From: Oscillospiraceae bacterium
Lineage (GTDB): Bacteria > Bacillota > Clostridia > Oscillospirales > Oscillospiraceae
Assembly: GCA_016302405.1 (NCBI GenBank)
Contig: JAEDNR010000007.1
Span: 1-45,808 of the forward strand
Reading direction: 5' to 3'
Length of the DNA: 45,808 nucleotides
The notes below the pieces were generated by a model that was not told where the DNA came from, searched no databases, and saw only the letters and a list, made by a program, of their open reading frames with translations. This document shows positions 22,817-31,840 of the stretch, one piece after another. Within the stretch, counting starts at the first letter, position 1, and each line of letters starts with the position of its first letter. A program made the position numbers and the translations under genes.

Positions 22817-24624
22817 TATCTTTCCTCCGACAGTTTTTCCATCTCATCCAGGAGGCTCCCAAACAGGGCCAGCGCATCATTTACCGGCGCAGGGCTGGTC
22901 ATATCCACACCAGCACCTTTCAGCAGGTCAATGGGGCTCTTGGAGCAGCCGCCGGAGAGGAAGCCCAGATAATCCCGGACAGCGCTGTCTCCCTCCCGCA
23001 GGATGCGGCGGGACAGGGCGATGGCGGCAGAATAACCGGTAGCGTACTGGAAGACATAGTAGTTATAGTAGAAATGGGGAATCCTTGCCCATTCCAGCGC
23101 GATCTCATCATCCACAACCATATCCGGGCCAAAATACATTTCATTCAGGCGGCGATACTCGGCACACAGGGCATCCGCGGTCAGTGTTTCGCCCCGGGCG
23201 GTCATCCGGCCAATATTCAGCTCGAACTCGGCAAACATAGTCTGCCGGTACAGTGTCCCCTTAAACTGCTCCAGGAAATGATTGATGAGCACAATTCGCC
23301 GCTCCTTGTCCGTTGTCTTGGACAGCAGATATTCCATGAGCAGAGCTTCGTTACAGGTCGAAGCAACCTCCGCGACAAAAATCACATAATTGGAGTCCAC
23401 AAAATGCTGATGCTTGTTGGAGAAGTAGGAGTGAAGCGCGTGCCCCATTTCGTGAGCAAGTGTAAACTGGCTGTCCAGGCTGCCCGTGTAGTTGAGAAGC
23501 ACAAAGGGATGCACCTGGGAGCCGGAGGAGTAGGCTCCGCTGCGCTTTCCCTGGTTCTGATACACATCGATCCAGCGGTTGTCAAAGCCCTCTTTCAGAA
23601 TTTTCCGATAGTCGTCGCCCAGAGGGTACAGGGCGTCATATACCGTCTGCTTAGCCTCGGAGAATGGAATCGGCGCCTGTTCCTGGCTGCACAGCGGTGC
23701 GTAAACATCATAGAAATGGAGCTCGTCCACACCCAGCAGCTTTTTACGCAGCCTGACATAGCGGTGCAGCTTAGGGAGATTTTGATGCACCGCTTCTATG
23801 AGGTTGAGGTATACACAGGTCGGCACACCGGTAGCATCCAGAGAAGCCTCAAACGCGTTTTCATACTTCCGGCACTGGGCAAAAAATTTCAGCTGCTTGT
23901 TCTGCGCATCCAGAATGCTGGCTGCGGTATTGCGGAAAGCCCCCAGCGTATGATAAAGGTTTTCATAAGCGCTCTTCCGAAGCCTGCGGTCCATACTTTC
24001 TTCCAGCATGACAAAGGTTCCCGCACTGAGGGGATGATGATTTCCCCTGCTGTCAATTGCATCCGGATAAGTCATGTCCGCATCGCTGAGCACATCAAAA
24101 ATCGTGTTGGGCGCCTGGGCCATTTCCCCGGCGGAAGCAAGAATACGCTCCTCCGCATCGGAAAGTGTATGCGCTTTGAGCCGACGGGTCTCAGTCAGAT
24201 ACCGGCGGTAACGTTCCAGCTCCGAACAGGCAGAATAAAACCCATTCAGCGTTTCCTCCGGAATCGCCATGATCTGCGGTGTTTCAAAGCTTATGGCGGT
24301 TTGCAGCTCCACATATACGCTCATAAACTTTCCGGAAAGCGCCTGGTATTTCGCATCCCGGGTATCTTCATCAGCTTTCCGCATAATATACTCTGCCAAA
24401 AGACTTTCCTTTGCGGCTATACGCTCCGCGTTTTCCAGATATTGACAGAGGGTCTGTCCGCTTTCCCCCAGCCGCCCGGCATAGGAAGCCAGCGTATCCC
24501 GATCTTCCTGGAGGGTTGCCAGGGCCTGCTCCCAGCTTTCATCACTGGGAAAAAGGTCTTCGGTAGCCCAGGTGTCCTCCACCGCGATATCACTGCGCTT
24601 CGGAATCGCTTTTATCGTTTCCAT
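22816..24624 (-). CDS. pepF: Oligoendopeptidase F (M3 zinc metallopeptidase)
   Basis: 602 residues, the usual size. It cleaves short peptides (about 7-17 residues) in the cytoplasm. The HExxH zinc motif is His391-Glu392...His395 in TLAHEMGHALHSYFS, with the third ligand expected in the following VAEVASTCNEALL helix, as in the family. An N-terminal helical domain (about 20-200) precedes the catalytic bundle. The ATG at 24624 has GGGAGGAC 6 bases upstream, whereas longer in-frame starts have none and lie in the promoter. Transcribed divergently from an EamA transporter. Confidence 0.95.
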   Translation of the reverse strand: METIKAIPKRSDIAVEDTWATEDLFPSDESWEQALATLQEDRDTLASYAGRLGESGQTLCQYLENAERIAAKESLLAEYIMRKADEDTRDAKYQALSGKFMSVYVELQTAISFETPQIMAIPEETLNGFYSACSELERYRRYLTETRRLKAHTLSDAEERILASAGEMAQAPNTIFDVLSDADMTYPDAIDSRGNHHPLSAGTFVMLEESMDRRLRKSAYENLYHTLGAFRNTAASILDAQNKQLKFFAQCRKYENAFEASLDATGVPTCVYLNLIEAVHQNLPKLHRYVRLRKKLLGVDELHFYDVYAPLCSQEQAPIPFSEAKQTVYDALYPLGDDYRKILKEGFDNRWIDVYQNQGKRSGAYSSGSQVHPFVLLNYTGSLDSQFTLAHEMGHALHSYFSNKHQHFVDSNYVIFVAEVASTCNEALLMEYLLSKTTDKERRIVLINHFLEQFKGTLYRQTMFAEFELNIGRMTARGETLTADALCAEYRRLNEMYFGPDMVVDDEIALEWARIPHFYYNYYVFQYATGYSAAIALSRRILREGDSAVRDYLGFLSGGCSKSPIDLLKGAGVDMTSPAPVNDALALFGSLLDEMEKLSEER

Positions 24625-24691
24625 AACAGTCCTCCCAGACAAAATATTCGTTCGGGTCAAAACGCCCGACCGGTCTTGATCTTTCTTTTGT

Positions 24692-24720
24692 ATTATACCG
24701 CAAACCGGTGTAAAATGCAA
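24692..24720 (-). promoter_or_regulatory. pepF promoter
   Basis: TTGCAT-like ATGCAA on the plus strand (24715-24720), 17-bp spacer, TATAAT (24692-24697) read on the minus strand. Confidence 0.75.
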
Positions 24721-24737
24721 CTTGAAGAAAGAACCCC

Positions 24738-24766
24738 TTGCATATTTCTTCCGGATATGGTAAAGT
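24738..24766 (+). promoter_or_regulatory. Promoter of the EamA transporter gene
   Basis: TTGCAT (24738-24743), 17-bp spacer, TAAAGT (24761-24766). Only 17 bp separate it from the divergent pepF -35 box. Confidence 0.65.
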
Positions 24767-24782
24767 AGCCAGCGGTGATTTT

Positions 24783-25682
24783 ATGAAAAAGAACATTCGT
24801 GGAAGCCTGCTGCTGTTGTTTGGGACCGTAATCTGGGGCTCCGCTTTCATTGCCCAGCGAGCCGGCATGGATTCTATCGGCCCTTTTACATTCCAGGCCA
24901 TCCGCTGCACCCTTGCCGTGCTTTTCCTCTTCCCTGCCGCGACACTCTTTGGTACCGGACAGGGCGGGCTTCGCGCATCTTTGCGCCGCTGGATGGATGT
25001 CCGTCTATGGAAGGGCGGACTTCTGTGCGGACTGGCTCTTTTTGCCGCCTCCAGTCTGCAGCAGGTCGGTCTCGTGGAAACTGACGCGGGGAAAGCCGGA
25101 TTCCTGACGGCAATGTACATTATTCTGGTCCCCCTGCTGGGCGTTTTTCTGGGCCGCAGACCATCCGGGTCCGCCCTTTGCAGTGTGCTCCCTGCCGCGG
25201 TAGGGCTGTATCTGCTGAGCTGGTCCGGAAGCTCCGGCTTTGCCCGGGGGGACCTGCTTCTTCTGGGCTGCGCCCTGGCTTTCTCCGTCCAGATCATTCT
25301 GATCGACCGGTTTGCGGGAGAACTGGAAGGTCTGCGTCTGAACTGCATTCAGGCTATGGTGGTGGTTCTTCTCTCCCTGCCCTGCATGGCCGCAACGGAA
25401 ACCATTGAACCGGAAAGCATCGCCGCCTGCTGGCTTCCCCTTACCTATGCAGGTGTGCTTTCCATGGGCGTTGCCTACTCCCTCCAGATTCTGGGACAGC
25501 GGGACTTGGAGCCCACTGCCGCATCCTTGATTATGAGCCTGGAATCCGTTTTCGCTGTTCTCTTTGGATACCTGATTCTCCACGAGACTCTGACGGCACG
25601 GGAGGGGATCGGCTGCATACTGGTATTTTCCGCCGTCATCCTGTCCCAGCTTCCTGACAGAAAAAAAGCGGAAAGCAGATAA
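24783..25682 (+). CDS. EamA/DMT-family transporter
   Basis: 299 residues with ten predicted membrane helices in two EamA repeats (about 5-140 and 150-290). Typical signatures are LLFGTVIWGSAFIAQRAG at the start, LQQVGLVETDAGKAGFLTAMYIILVPLLGVFLGRR in repeat one and AASLIMSLESVFAVLFGYLILHETLT in repeat two. The family exports or imports small metabolites such as amino acids or nucleosides, and the substrate cannot be predicted. The start at 24783 has a weak GGTGAT and a leader of only about 10 bases. It has its own promoter and terminator. Confidence 0.9.
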   Translation: MKKNIRGSLLLLFGTVIWGSAFIAQRAGMDSIGPFTFQAIRCTLAVLFLFPAATLFGTGQGGLRASLRRWMDVRLWKGGLLCGLALFAASSLQQVGLVETDAGKAGFLTAMYIILVPLLGVFLGRRPSGSALCSVLPAAVGLYLLSWSGSSGFARGDLLLLGCALAFSVQIILIDRFAGELEGLRLNCIQAMVVVLLSLPCMAATETIEPESIAACWLPLTYAGVLSMGVAYSLQILGQRDLEPTAASLIMSLESVFAVLFGYLILHETLTAREGIGCILVFSAVILSQLPDRKKAESR

Positions 25683-25694
25683 AACGCATAAAAG

Positions 25695-25752
25695 ACCTTT
25701 CGGAACTATGATCCCCGCCAGCGCGGGACCGCTTTTCCGAAAGGTTTTTTCT
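25695..25752 (+). terminator. Terminator of the EamA gene
   Basis: Perfect 11-bp stem ACCTTTCGGAA/TTCCGAAAGGT (25695-25745) followed by T residues. The loop holds a second small GC hairpin (CCCGC/GCGGG). Confidence 0.88.
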
Positions 25753-25814
25753 TTCCGACAAAAAGATGTCCTATCTGTAAATATCTTCTTCCCTTGAAAA
25801 AATCGCACCTGCTC

Positions 25815-25843
25815 TTGTCAATAGCCCCAACAGATGATAAAAT
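25815..25843 (+). promoter_or_regulatory. Promoter of the PF06541 gene
   Basis: TTGTCA (25815-25820), 17-bp spacer, TAAAAT (25838-25843). Confidence 0.75.
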
Positions 25844-25873
25844 CATGTCAAACCGAAAAGGAAGGTAACGAAA

Positions 25874-27157
25874 ATGGAAATTTCCTATACGCCAATGGAC
25901 CTTCTGCTCTATCTGCTGCTGTATTCGTTCATCGGCTGGGGCATTGAAGTCTGTGTTATGGCGGTCAAGGACCGCCGCTTCGTCAACCGGGGCTTTCTGA
26001 ATCTGCCCCTGACACTGTCTCACGGCATCGCTGCCGCCCTTCTGCTGCCGGTGCTTGCCACGCTGAAAAACTTGATCCTTGAATATGGGATGATCTGGAT
26101 CATTTTCTGTCTGGTGCAGGCACTTACCAACCAGTTTTTAAAGGGCATCAGCCGGAAAAGTGCCTCCATTGACTACCGTCCGGATACTGTTTCCGGCAGG
26201 CTGCGTCTGGTGATCTCCCTAATTATCGCCGGAGTGTACCTGCTATTCTATCTGATCGTGCACCCTTTGATATTCAGCTTGGTAACCCTGATACCCGGCT
26301 TTGTGGTGAATATTGTCGTCATTGCCGCTGCAGTGCTGGCTGCCATTGACTTTGCCAGTGTGCTTTATACCCTCCACACCAACCGCCCCACCCCTATGGA
26401 GGAAGTCCGTCAGGAAACAACACAACGTCTGGCCCGCCGAATGTCTGATACCATCTGGCGCCGTCTACAAAAAGCTTATCCCGGAATCGGAGAAGAAAAC
26501 GCCCTTGAGGAGAACTATGTGTTTGCCAAAGGGATCTGCTTTGACAAGCTGATTTGGGTGTTCCTGGTTTCCTCATTCCTTGGAGCGCTGATCGAAATGG
26601 CTTTCTGTCGGGTCACGGCGGGCTATTGGATGAGCCGCTCCAGTGTGCTCTACGGAGCCTTCAGCTTTGTATGGGGTCTCGGTGCTGTCGTACTTACCGT
26701 GGCACTTCAGCGCCTTGCCGAAAAACCGGACCGCTATATCTTCCTGGCCGGATTCATCATCGGAGGTGCCTATGAGTACCTGTGCAGCGTCTTTACCGAG
26801 CTGGTTTTCGGCACGGTATTCTGGGATTACAGCGAAATGCCGCTGAATATCGGCGGCCGTACCAACGTGCTTTACTGCATTTTCTGGGGCCTGCTGTCTG
26901 TAGTCTGGATCAAGGTGCTGTACCCGCCTATGGACAAAGGTATCGAGAAGCTGCCGCCCCTGTTGGGTAAAATCGCCACCTGGATCATCGTCTTTTTCAT
27001 GGTATGCAATGGCCTGCTCACCTCCGCTGCCATGCTGCGTTACACCGACCGCCAGACGAATCCCCAGCCGGATAACGTCATCGCCCAATTCCTGGATACC
27101 CGCTATGACGACGAATATATGGAAAAACGCTGGCCCAACATGTTGGTAACAGAGTAA
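25874..27157 (+). CDS. Putative ABC-transporter type IV (PF06541) membrane protein, duplicated
   Basis: 427 residues with about ten membrane segments in two similar halves. The first half starts LLLYLLLYSFIGWGIEVCVMAVKDRRFVNRGFLNLPL and the second repeats the pattern as FLVSSFLGALIEMAFCRVTAGYWMSRSSVLYGAF. This is the signature of the PF06541 family ('putative ABC transporter permease' in databases), whose members are common in Clostridia and have no proven substrate. A soluble basic and acidic helical segment (about 175-225) joins the halves. It is a single-gene unit with promoter and terminator. Confidence 0.8.
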   Translation: MEISYTPMDLLLYLLLYSFIGWGIEVCVMAVKDRRFVNRGFLNLPLTLSHGIAAALLLPVLATLKNLILEYGMIWIIFCLVQALTNQFLKGISRKSASIDYRPDTVSGRLRLVISLIIAGVYLLFYLIVHPLIFSLVTLIPGFVVNIVVIAAAVLAAIDFASVLYTLHTNRPTPMEEVRQETTQRLARRMSDTIWRRLQKAYPGIGEENALEENYVFAKGICFDKLIWVFLVSSFLGALIEMAFCRVTAGYWMSRSSVLYGAFSFVWGLGAVVLTVALQRLAEKPDRYIFLAGFIIGGAYEYLCSVFTELVFGTVFWDYSEMPLNIGGRTNVLYCIFWGLLSVVWIKVLYPPMDKGIEKLPPLLGKIATWIIVFFMVCNGLLTSAAMLRYTDRQTNPQPDNVIAQFLDTRYDDEYMEKRWPNMLVTE

Positions 27158-27165
27158 TAATCAGT

Positions 27166-27200
27166 AAAAGAGCTTCCCGCCATCGGGAAGCTCTCAGTCT
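27166..27200. terminator. Bidirectional terminator between PF06541 gene and recR
   Basis: Perfect 10-bp stem GAGCTTCCCG/CGGGAAGCTC with a 4-base loop (27170-27193). T residues follow on both strands (TCAGTCTTTT on plus, TTTTACTG on minus). Confidence 0.85.
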
Positions 27201-27292
27201 TTTAAAATGCTTTTGGCGGAAGCAAAGAAAGAATCCGGCTGCATGCGCCGCGATTTGAAACGGATACCAACTTCCATTTTTCAGACAATAGA

Positions 27293-27892
27293 TCACATTT
27301 CCTGCCGCCCCTCCAAAGCACGGGACAGGGTAACCTCATCGGCATACTCCAGCTGACTTCCCACCGGAACGCCGTACGCAAGCCGGGTCACCTTGACCTC
27401 CATGGGACGCAGGAGCCGGGAAATGTACATGGCTGTAGCCTCGCCCTCCGTATCCGGGTTGGTAGCCATAATTACCTCGGTAATCTCGCCGGAAGAAACA
27501 CGCTTTAATAGCTCCCGGATCCGGATGTCCTCCTGTGTGACATGATTCAGCGGCGAAATCACCCCATGAAGGACATGGTAGACACCCCGGAATTCCCTGG
27601 ACCGCTCCATAGCGATCACATCCTTTGGCTCGGCGACCACACAGACCGTACTTCTGTCACGGCTGTCATCATCACAGATGGGGCATATTTCCCGGTCCGT
27701 CAGATTCTGGCAAACCGGGCAGGTGTGGACCTGGCGCTTTGCCTCCAAAATGGCGTCAGCAAAGTTCTGGGCATCCTCCAGAGGAAGCTCCAGCACGTGA
27801 AAAGCCAGACGCTGGGCAGTTTTTCCGCCGATACCGGGAAGGCGGGCAAACTGATCCGTAAGATTCTGCAGCGCCGCGGGAAAAAACTGCAT
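27293..27892 (-). CDS. recR: Recombination mediator RecR
   Basis: 199 residues, standard length. RecR works with RecO to load RecA on gapped DNA. The N-terminal HhH (RLPGIGGKTAQRLAFHVL) is followed by a four-Cys zinc finger (Cys58, 61, 70, 73) and a TOPRIM domain with VVAEPKDVIAMERS and TNPDTEGEATAMYI. The C-terminal segment has RLAYGVPVGSQLEYADEVTL, which is nearly invariant in the family. It lies 10 bases after ybaB, in the classic dnaX-ybaB-recR order. Confidence 0.97.
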   Translation of the reverse strand: MQFFPAALQNLTDQFARLPGIGGKTAQRLAFHVLELPLEDAQNFADAILEAKRQVHTCPVCQNLTDREICPICDDDSRDRSTVCVVAEPKDVIAMERSREFRGVYHVLHGVISPLNHVTQEDIRIRELLKRVSSGEITEVIMATNPDTEGEATAMYISRLLRPMEVKVTRLAYGVPVGSQLEYADEVTLSRALEGRQEM

Positions 27893-27902
27893 GGCTGCCT
27901 CC

Positions 27903-28247
27903 TTAGAACAGGCCGCCCAGGTTGAGACCGCCGGTCAGCCGGGACATATTGTTCGCTGCCTCGGCGTCCGCCATACGCATCGCCTCGTTGACAGCCGCGA
28001 TAACGGTATCCTGGAGCATTTCCACATCCTCGGGATCCACAGCCTCGGGCTGAATGGTCAGCTCCACCAGCTCATGCTTTCCGTTCACGGTGGCAGCCAC
28101 CACGCCGCCGCCCGCCTTTGCGGTAAAGGTTTTGCTCTCCTGCTCCTGCTGCATCCGCAGCATCTCCTGCTGCATTTTCTGGGCCTGCTTCATCATAGCG
28201 GCCTGATTCATTCCGCCGGGCATTCCCCGGAAGTTATTCTTTGCCAT
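27903..28247 (-). CDS. ybaB: YbaB/EbfC nucleoid-associated protein
   Basis: 114 residues. YbaB-family dimers bind DNA and sit between dnaX and recR in very many bacteria. A Met/Gln-rich helix opens the protein (about 12-40, MNQAAMMKQAQKMQQEMLRM), followed by the beta-sheet segment FTAKAGGGVVAATVNGKHELVELTI and a C-terminal helix with VEMLQDTVIAAVNEAM. The ATG at 28247 is preferred for the GAGGAG 7 bases upstream. Confidence 0.95.
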   Translation of the reverse strand: MAKNNFRGMPGGMNQAAMMKQAQKMQQEMLRMQQEQESKTFTAKAGGGVVAATVNGKHELVELTIQPEAVDPEDVEMLQDTVIAAVNEAMRMADAEAANNMSRLTGGLNLGGLF

Positions 28248-28260
28248 AGGTAAACTCCTC

Positions 28261-29880
28261 TCAGTTTTCTTTGATTCTGACAATATCCGGATTTGCCCTG
28301 CCGAAGCGCATCAGCTTTGACATACCGGCACCGTCCCTGCCCTGTTTAGACAGGTCGGTAACTTTCGCTTTCACAGGTTTTCCCAGAAGGACCGAAGCTT
28401 TCCGGGATACCACCTGGAGAATATCTTCCTTTCCAACAATCTCCGCCGTAAAGGAATCCTGGCACCGCAGGGTCAGAACACTGCCCGAAACCTCCACATC
28501 CATTGGGCCGTTTGGTGTCGCGGTAAAGAAACCGGATACCGGTGGGTACAGTTCCTTTCGCACAGCGGCAGCCAGATCCTGCCAGAAGCCCATGGGCAGT
28601 TCCTCATTGACTTCCCGTACAGGTTCCGGCTCCGGCTGAGAAACCGTGCTTTCGTCTGACGATTCCGGTTCTGCTTCTGTTTTTTCTTGCGGAGCAGGAG
28701 CCGCTCTTTGCGGCATGACAAACGCTCCCGTCTTCAGCTGTTCCTCTACTCTGGTCAGACGGGCATTCATGGAGGAAAGGTCCTGGCTCAGCTCCGGTTG
28801 GCTCATTTCCAGAATACACAGCTCCGCATCCGTGCGGCGGCTGGCGCTGCGGGTGAACAGATTCAGTGTTTTTTGCAGCAGCTCCATCATCCGGATCAGC
28901 TCACCGCCGGAAATCCGGGAGGCCAACGCCCTGGTTTCCCCATCCTCCGCAACACCGGACAGCATCGTGATCCCCGCTTCCGGTGCGGTTTTCAGAATGA
29001 GAACATCCCGCACCAGGCTGGCAAGCTCATCCAGCATGGCGGAAAGGTCCTTGCCCTCGGTGTAAAGGCGGTTAAAAAGCTGCATTGCCCCCGCTGTGTC
29101 CTGCCGGGCGATTTTGTCCAGAAGCTCCGCGCACCTGCGTTCTCCGGCAATGCCAAGGCAGGCGTACACCCGCTCGGCGGTCAATTCCCCGGATACAGCC
29201 GAAGCGCACTGGTCCAGCAGGCTCAGAGCGTCACGCATTGCCCCGTCGGCAAGACGGGCCAGAACCCTGGCCGCGGAATGGTCCAGATCAATGTTTTCCT
29301 GATAGGCTACAAACTGAAGCTGGGCGGCAATATCCTCCTGTCCGATCCGGCGAAAAGAAAAGCGCTGGCAGCGGGAAAGAATGGTTGCCGGAACCTTGTG
29401 CAGCTCTGTAGTAGCGAGAATAAACAGCAGATGCTCCGGCGGCTCCTCAATGATTTTCAGCAGCGCGTTAAAGGCGCTGGTGGAAAGCATGTGCACTTCA
29501 TCTACAATATAGACCCGCTTTTTCACCTGAGAGGGAGAATACACCGCGTCATCCCGCAGGTCACGGACATTATCCACGCCATTATTGGACGCGGCATCGA
29601 TCTCCAGCACATCCATACAGGTGCCTTCATCAATGGCACGGCAGGCCTTGCAGCGGTTGCATGGATTCCCGTTTTCCGGATTCAGGCAGTTCACTGCCTT
29701 TGCAAGGATCTTGGCGCAGGTGGTTTTGCCCGTACCATGGCAGCCTGTAAACAGGTAGGCGTGGCTAAGCTTTCCGCTGACAATTTGGGTTTTCAGCGTC
29801 TGGGTGACCGCGTTCTGCCCCACCACATCATCAAAGGTCTGCGGACGATATTTTCTGTACAGTGCCTGATAGGCGCTCAT
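28261..29880 (-). CDS. dnaX: DNA polymerase III gamma/tau subunit
   Basis: 539 residues. The clamp-loader ATPase. The AAA+ core covers about 1-220: Walker A GCHGTGKT at 46-53, zinc-binding Cys65, 74, 77 and 80, the DEVHMLSTSAFNALLKIIEEPPEH segment and the SRC arginine-finger motif. Domain III follows to about 360, then a variable tau tail with a Pro/Glu-rich linker. No slippery A-run for a gamma frameshift was noticed. The ATG at 29880 has AAAGGAGG 8 bases upstream, 28 bases after the SRP RNA end. Confidence 0.96.
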   Translation of the reverse strand: MSAYQALYRKYRPQTFDDVVGQNAVTQTLKTQIVSGKLSHAYLFTGCHGTGKTTCAKILAKAVNCLNPENGNPCNRCKACRAIDEGTCMDVLEIDAASNNGVDNVRDLRDDAVYSPSQVKKRVYIVDEVHMLSTSAFNALLKIIEEPPEHLLFILATTELHKVPATILSRCQRFSFRRIGQEDIAAQLQFVAYQENIDLDHSAARVLARLADGAMRDALSLLDQCASAVSGELTAERVYACLGIAGERRCAELLDKIARQDTAGAMQLFNRLYTEGKDLSAMLDELASLVRDVLILKTAPEAGITMLSGVAEDGETRALASRISGGELIRMMELLQKTLNLFTRSASRRTDAELCILEMSQPELSQDLSSMNARLTRVEEQLKTGAFVMPQRAAPAPQEKTEAEPESSDESTVSQPEPEPVREVNEELPMGFWQDLAAAVRKELYPPVSGFFTATPNGPMDVEVSGSVLTLRCQDSFTAEIVGKEDILQVVSRKASVLLGKPVKAKVTDLSKQGRDGAGMSKLMRFGRANPDIVRIKEN

Positions 29881-29908
29881 ATGCCCCCTCCTTTCAAAGA
29901 AAGATACA

Positions 29909-30210
29909 GACCGGCCCATAACAAGATCGCACACCCACATTTGAATGAGCCCTGTGCCCGGTATCTGTGCAGCCGGCTCAAGATCGGAAGCCTTAGCGGC
30001 ACACGGGAAGGTCCGCTTAATGCTGCTTGGTTCCCCACCTGACATGGTTCACGGGATCCCGTTGCGCAAGACCGATCTATCAACACCACTTACACAGGCC
30101 AGACGGCACAGAAGCTTACTCGGGTGTGGGAATTCATCCCTGCTGTAGCGGATTGCAGGTACAGGGCACCGCTAACTCCCCGACTAGTGCGACCTTGTTA
30201 TAAGCCGGTC
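29909..30210 (-). ncRNA. ffs: Signal recognition particle RNA, long form with Alu domain
   Basis: The minus strand shows the Bacillus-type 6S scRNA layout. Near the 5' end is GGAGTTAGCGGTGCCCTGTA, which forms the Alu-domain loops. In the middle is GTCAGGTGGGGAACCAAGCAGC, the helix 8 core with its GGAA loop that binds Ffh. The termini pair over about 20 bases (GCTTATAACAAGGTCGCAC with GTGCGATCTTGTTATGGGC). The exact ends are estimated from this pairing. It lies directly upstream of dnaX, as in Bacillus. Confidence 0.93.
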
Positions 30211-30241
30211 AGCCATAACAAGTTGTTGTTAAATTAAAAAC

Positions 30242-30463
30242 TCAGTTCAGCTTGGACTCGATAAAATCCGCCAGTTCCTGGAACGTGGTAATCTTCTGAT
30301 CCTCCATATCCAGTTCAACGCCCAGCTCGCTCTCCAGATCCATAATCATCTCCACGATGTCAAGAGAATCAATACCCAGGCTCTCAAATGTGCTGTCCGG
30401 CGTGATCTCGGAAGCATCCAGCTCAAGCTGCTTTGCAGCGTAATTTACAAGTTTCTCATACAT
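30242..30463 (-). CDS. acpP: Acyl carrier protein
   Basis: 73 residues. The carrier of growing fatty acyl chains. Ser33 in GIDSLDIVEMI is the phosphopantetheine attachment site. The acidic four-helix sequence (MDLESELGVELDMEDQKITTFQELADFI) is typical. GGAGGG lies 10 bases before the ATG. No other fatty-acid genes are near. It is followed by the SRP RNA, and a stand-alone promoter drives it. Confidence 0.97.
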   Translation of the reverse strand: MYEKLVNYAAKQLELDASEITPDSTFESLGIDSLDIVEMIMDLESELGVELDMEDQKITTFQELADFIESKLN

Positions 30464-30507
30464 ATGGTTAATCCCTCCAACTCGTCTCTTTCAGGTATTC
30501 CCACGCT

Positions 30508-30536
30508 ATTTTAGTACAGGACTTAGCTTTTGTCAA
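30508..30536 (-). promoter_or_regulatory. acpP promoter
   Basis: TTGACA (30531-30536), 17-bp spacer, TAAAAT (30508-30513) on the minus strand. Confidence 0.85.
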
Positions 30537-30601
30537 TGGCTGATTTCAAACCGTACAGGGAAAAGCCCCTGCCGCTGCAGGATCAGGCATTCTGCCAGGC
30601 A

Positions 30602-31840
30602 TCAGGCAGGATTTCCCGACCTTTCGGAAGCGTTCTTTCCAGCCGAATACCCGGTAGCCCAGGCGATCTGCAGGTTAAAACCGCCGGTGTAGGCATCGCA
30701 GTCGATGATTTCTCCGGCAAAATACAGGCCGGAAATCAGCTTGGACTCCATGGTTTTCGGGTCAATTTCCGAAACCTTGACACCGCCGGAGGTAATAATG
30801 GCTTCCGCCACCGGGCGTTTTCCAGTAATATCCAGGGAAAAGTTTTTAACCAAAGCCACCAGCTCCCTGCGTTTTTGCTTTGTCAGGGCATTTGCCTGCA
30901 GGTCAGGACGAATCTCCAGCCGCCGCAGGACCACAGGGATCATGGACCTGGGCAGAAGATCAGTCAGGGCGTTTTCCATCGACCGGTTGCGGTAAGTATC
31001 CAGATCCCGGAGAATGCGGGCATCCAGCTTTCCCTCATCCAGCGCCGGCTTCAGATCCAGCACCAGTCGGCACCCCTCCCCTTTAAGGTGACAGCTTGCG
31101 CTGAGAACTGTGGGGCCGGACACACCGAAGTGGGTAAACAGCAGTTCCCCGAAATCCTGATAAAGGACCTTCCCTCGATTATTGAGAAGACGGACCCCCA
31201 CATTCCGCAGGGATAAGCCCTGCATACCCGGGCAGTCCTCTCCGGCACACTCCAGAGGAACGAGATTCCCCTCCGGCGGAATCACCGTATGTCCCAGGGC
31301 CTGGGCCAGCAAAAAGCCGTCCCCCGTTGAGCCGGTGGCGGGATAGGAAACACCGCCGGTTGCGAGGATTACCCAATCCGCACTATACTGCCTTTCTCCC
31401 ACATCCACGCCGGTAACACGCCCGTTTTCCGTAAGAATCCGCTTTGCCCGTTCCCCGCATACGAAAACCCGGTTGCTGTGAAGCTCTTTTTCCAGGCAGG
31501 AAAGAATGGACTGTGCACGGTCGGACACAGGAAAAACCCGGTTTCCCCGCTCCGTTTTCAAAGGGCATCCGCGGCTTTCAAAAAAGGTTTTTGTTTGCTC
31601 CGGCGCAAACGCTGTCATTGCGCTGAACAGAAACCGCCCGTTTCTGGGCACATTCTGCAAAACCTCCTGGGCAGTACAGTCATTGGTCACATTGCACCGT
31701 CCCTTGCCGGTAATCAGCAGCTTTTTTCCCAGCCTGCCGTTCCGCTCCAGGAGCAGAACCCGGTTTCCGAGCTTCGCGGCGGTAATGGCTGCCATCATCC
31801 CGGCGGGGCCGCCGCCGATCACAATGCCGTCATACTTCAT
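30602..31840 (-). CDS. HI0933/BaiN-family NAD(P)/FAD-dependent oxidoreductase
   Basis: 412 residues. The N-terminal FAD-binding GGGPAGMMAA is at 9-18, followed by LLLERNGRLGKKLLITGKGRCNVTND, the strongest family signature. The second nucleotide segment is VILATGGVSYPATGSTGDGF and the C-terminal FAD contact is YFAGEIIDCDAYTGGFNLQIAWATGYSAG. The family includes the BaiN bile-acid-related reductase annotation, but most members, including this one, have no known substrate. It overlaps the RpiR gene by 11 bases and is co-transcribed with it. Confidence 0.9.
   Translation of the reverse strand: MKYDGIVIGGGPAGMMAAITAAKLGNRVLLLERNGRLGKKLLITGKGRCNVTNDCTAQEVLQNVPRNGRFLFSAMTAFAPEQTKTFFESRGCPLKTERGNRVFPVSDRAQSILSCLEKELHSNRVFVCGERAKRILTENGRVTGVDVGERQYSADWVILATGGVSYPATGSTGDGFLLAQALGHTVIPPEGNLVPLECAGEDCPGMQGLSLRNVGVRLLNNRGKVLYQDFGELLFTHFGVSGPTVLSASCHLKGEGCRLVLDLKPALDEGKLDARILRDLDTYRNRSMENALTDLLPRSMIPVVLRRLEIRPDLQANALTKQKRRELVALVKNFSLDITGKRPVAEAIITSGGVKVSEIDPKTMESKLISGLYFAGEIIDCDAYTGGFNLQIAWATGYSAGKNASERSGNPA

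Noticed and set aside
23074..24768. A 564-codon open frame opposite pepF
   Set aside because: Antisense to the HExxH-containing pepF gene; no start site or family resemblance.
24738..24783. An upstream start for the EamA gene at 24738
   Set aside because: It coincides with the -35 box of the gene's own promoter; the ATG at 24783 leaves the family-typical N-terminus.
28687..30042. A 451-codon open frame opposite dnaX
   Set aside because: Antisense to dnaX and running through the SRP RNA; no recognisable domain.
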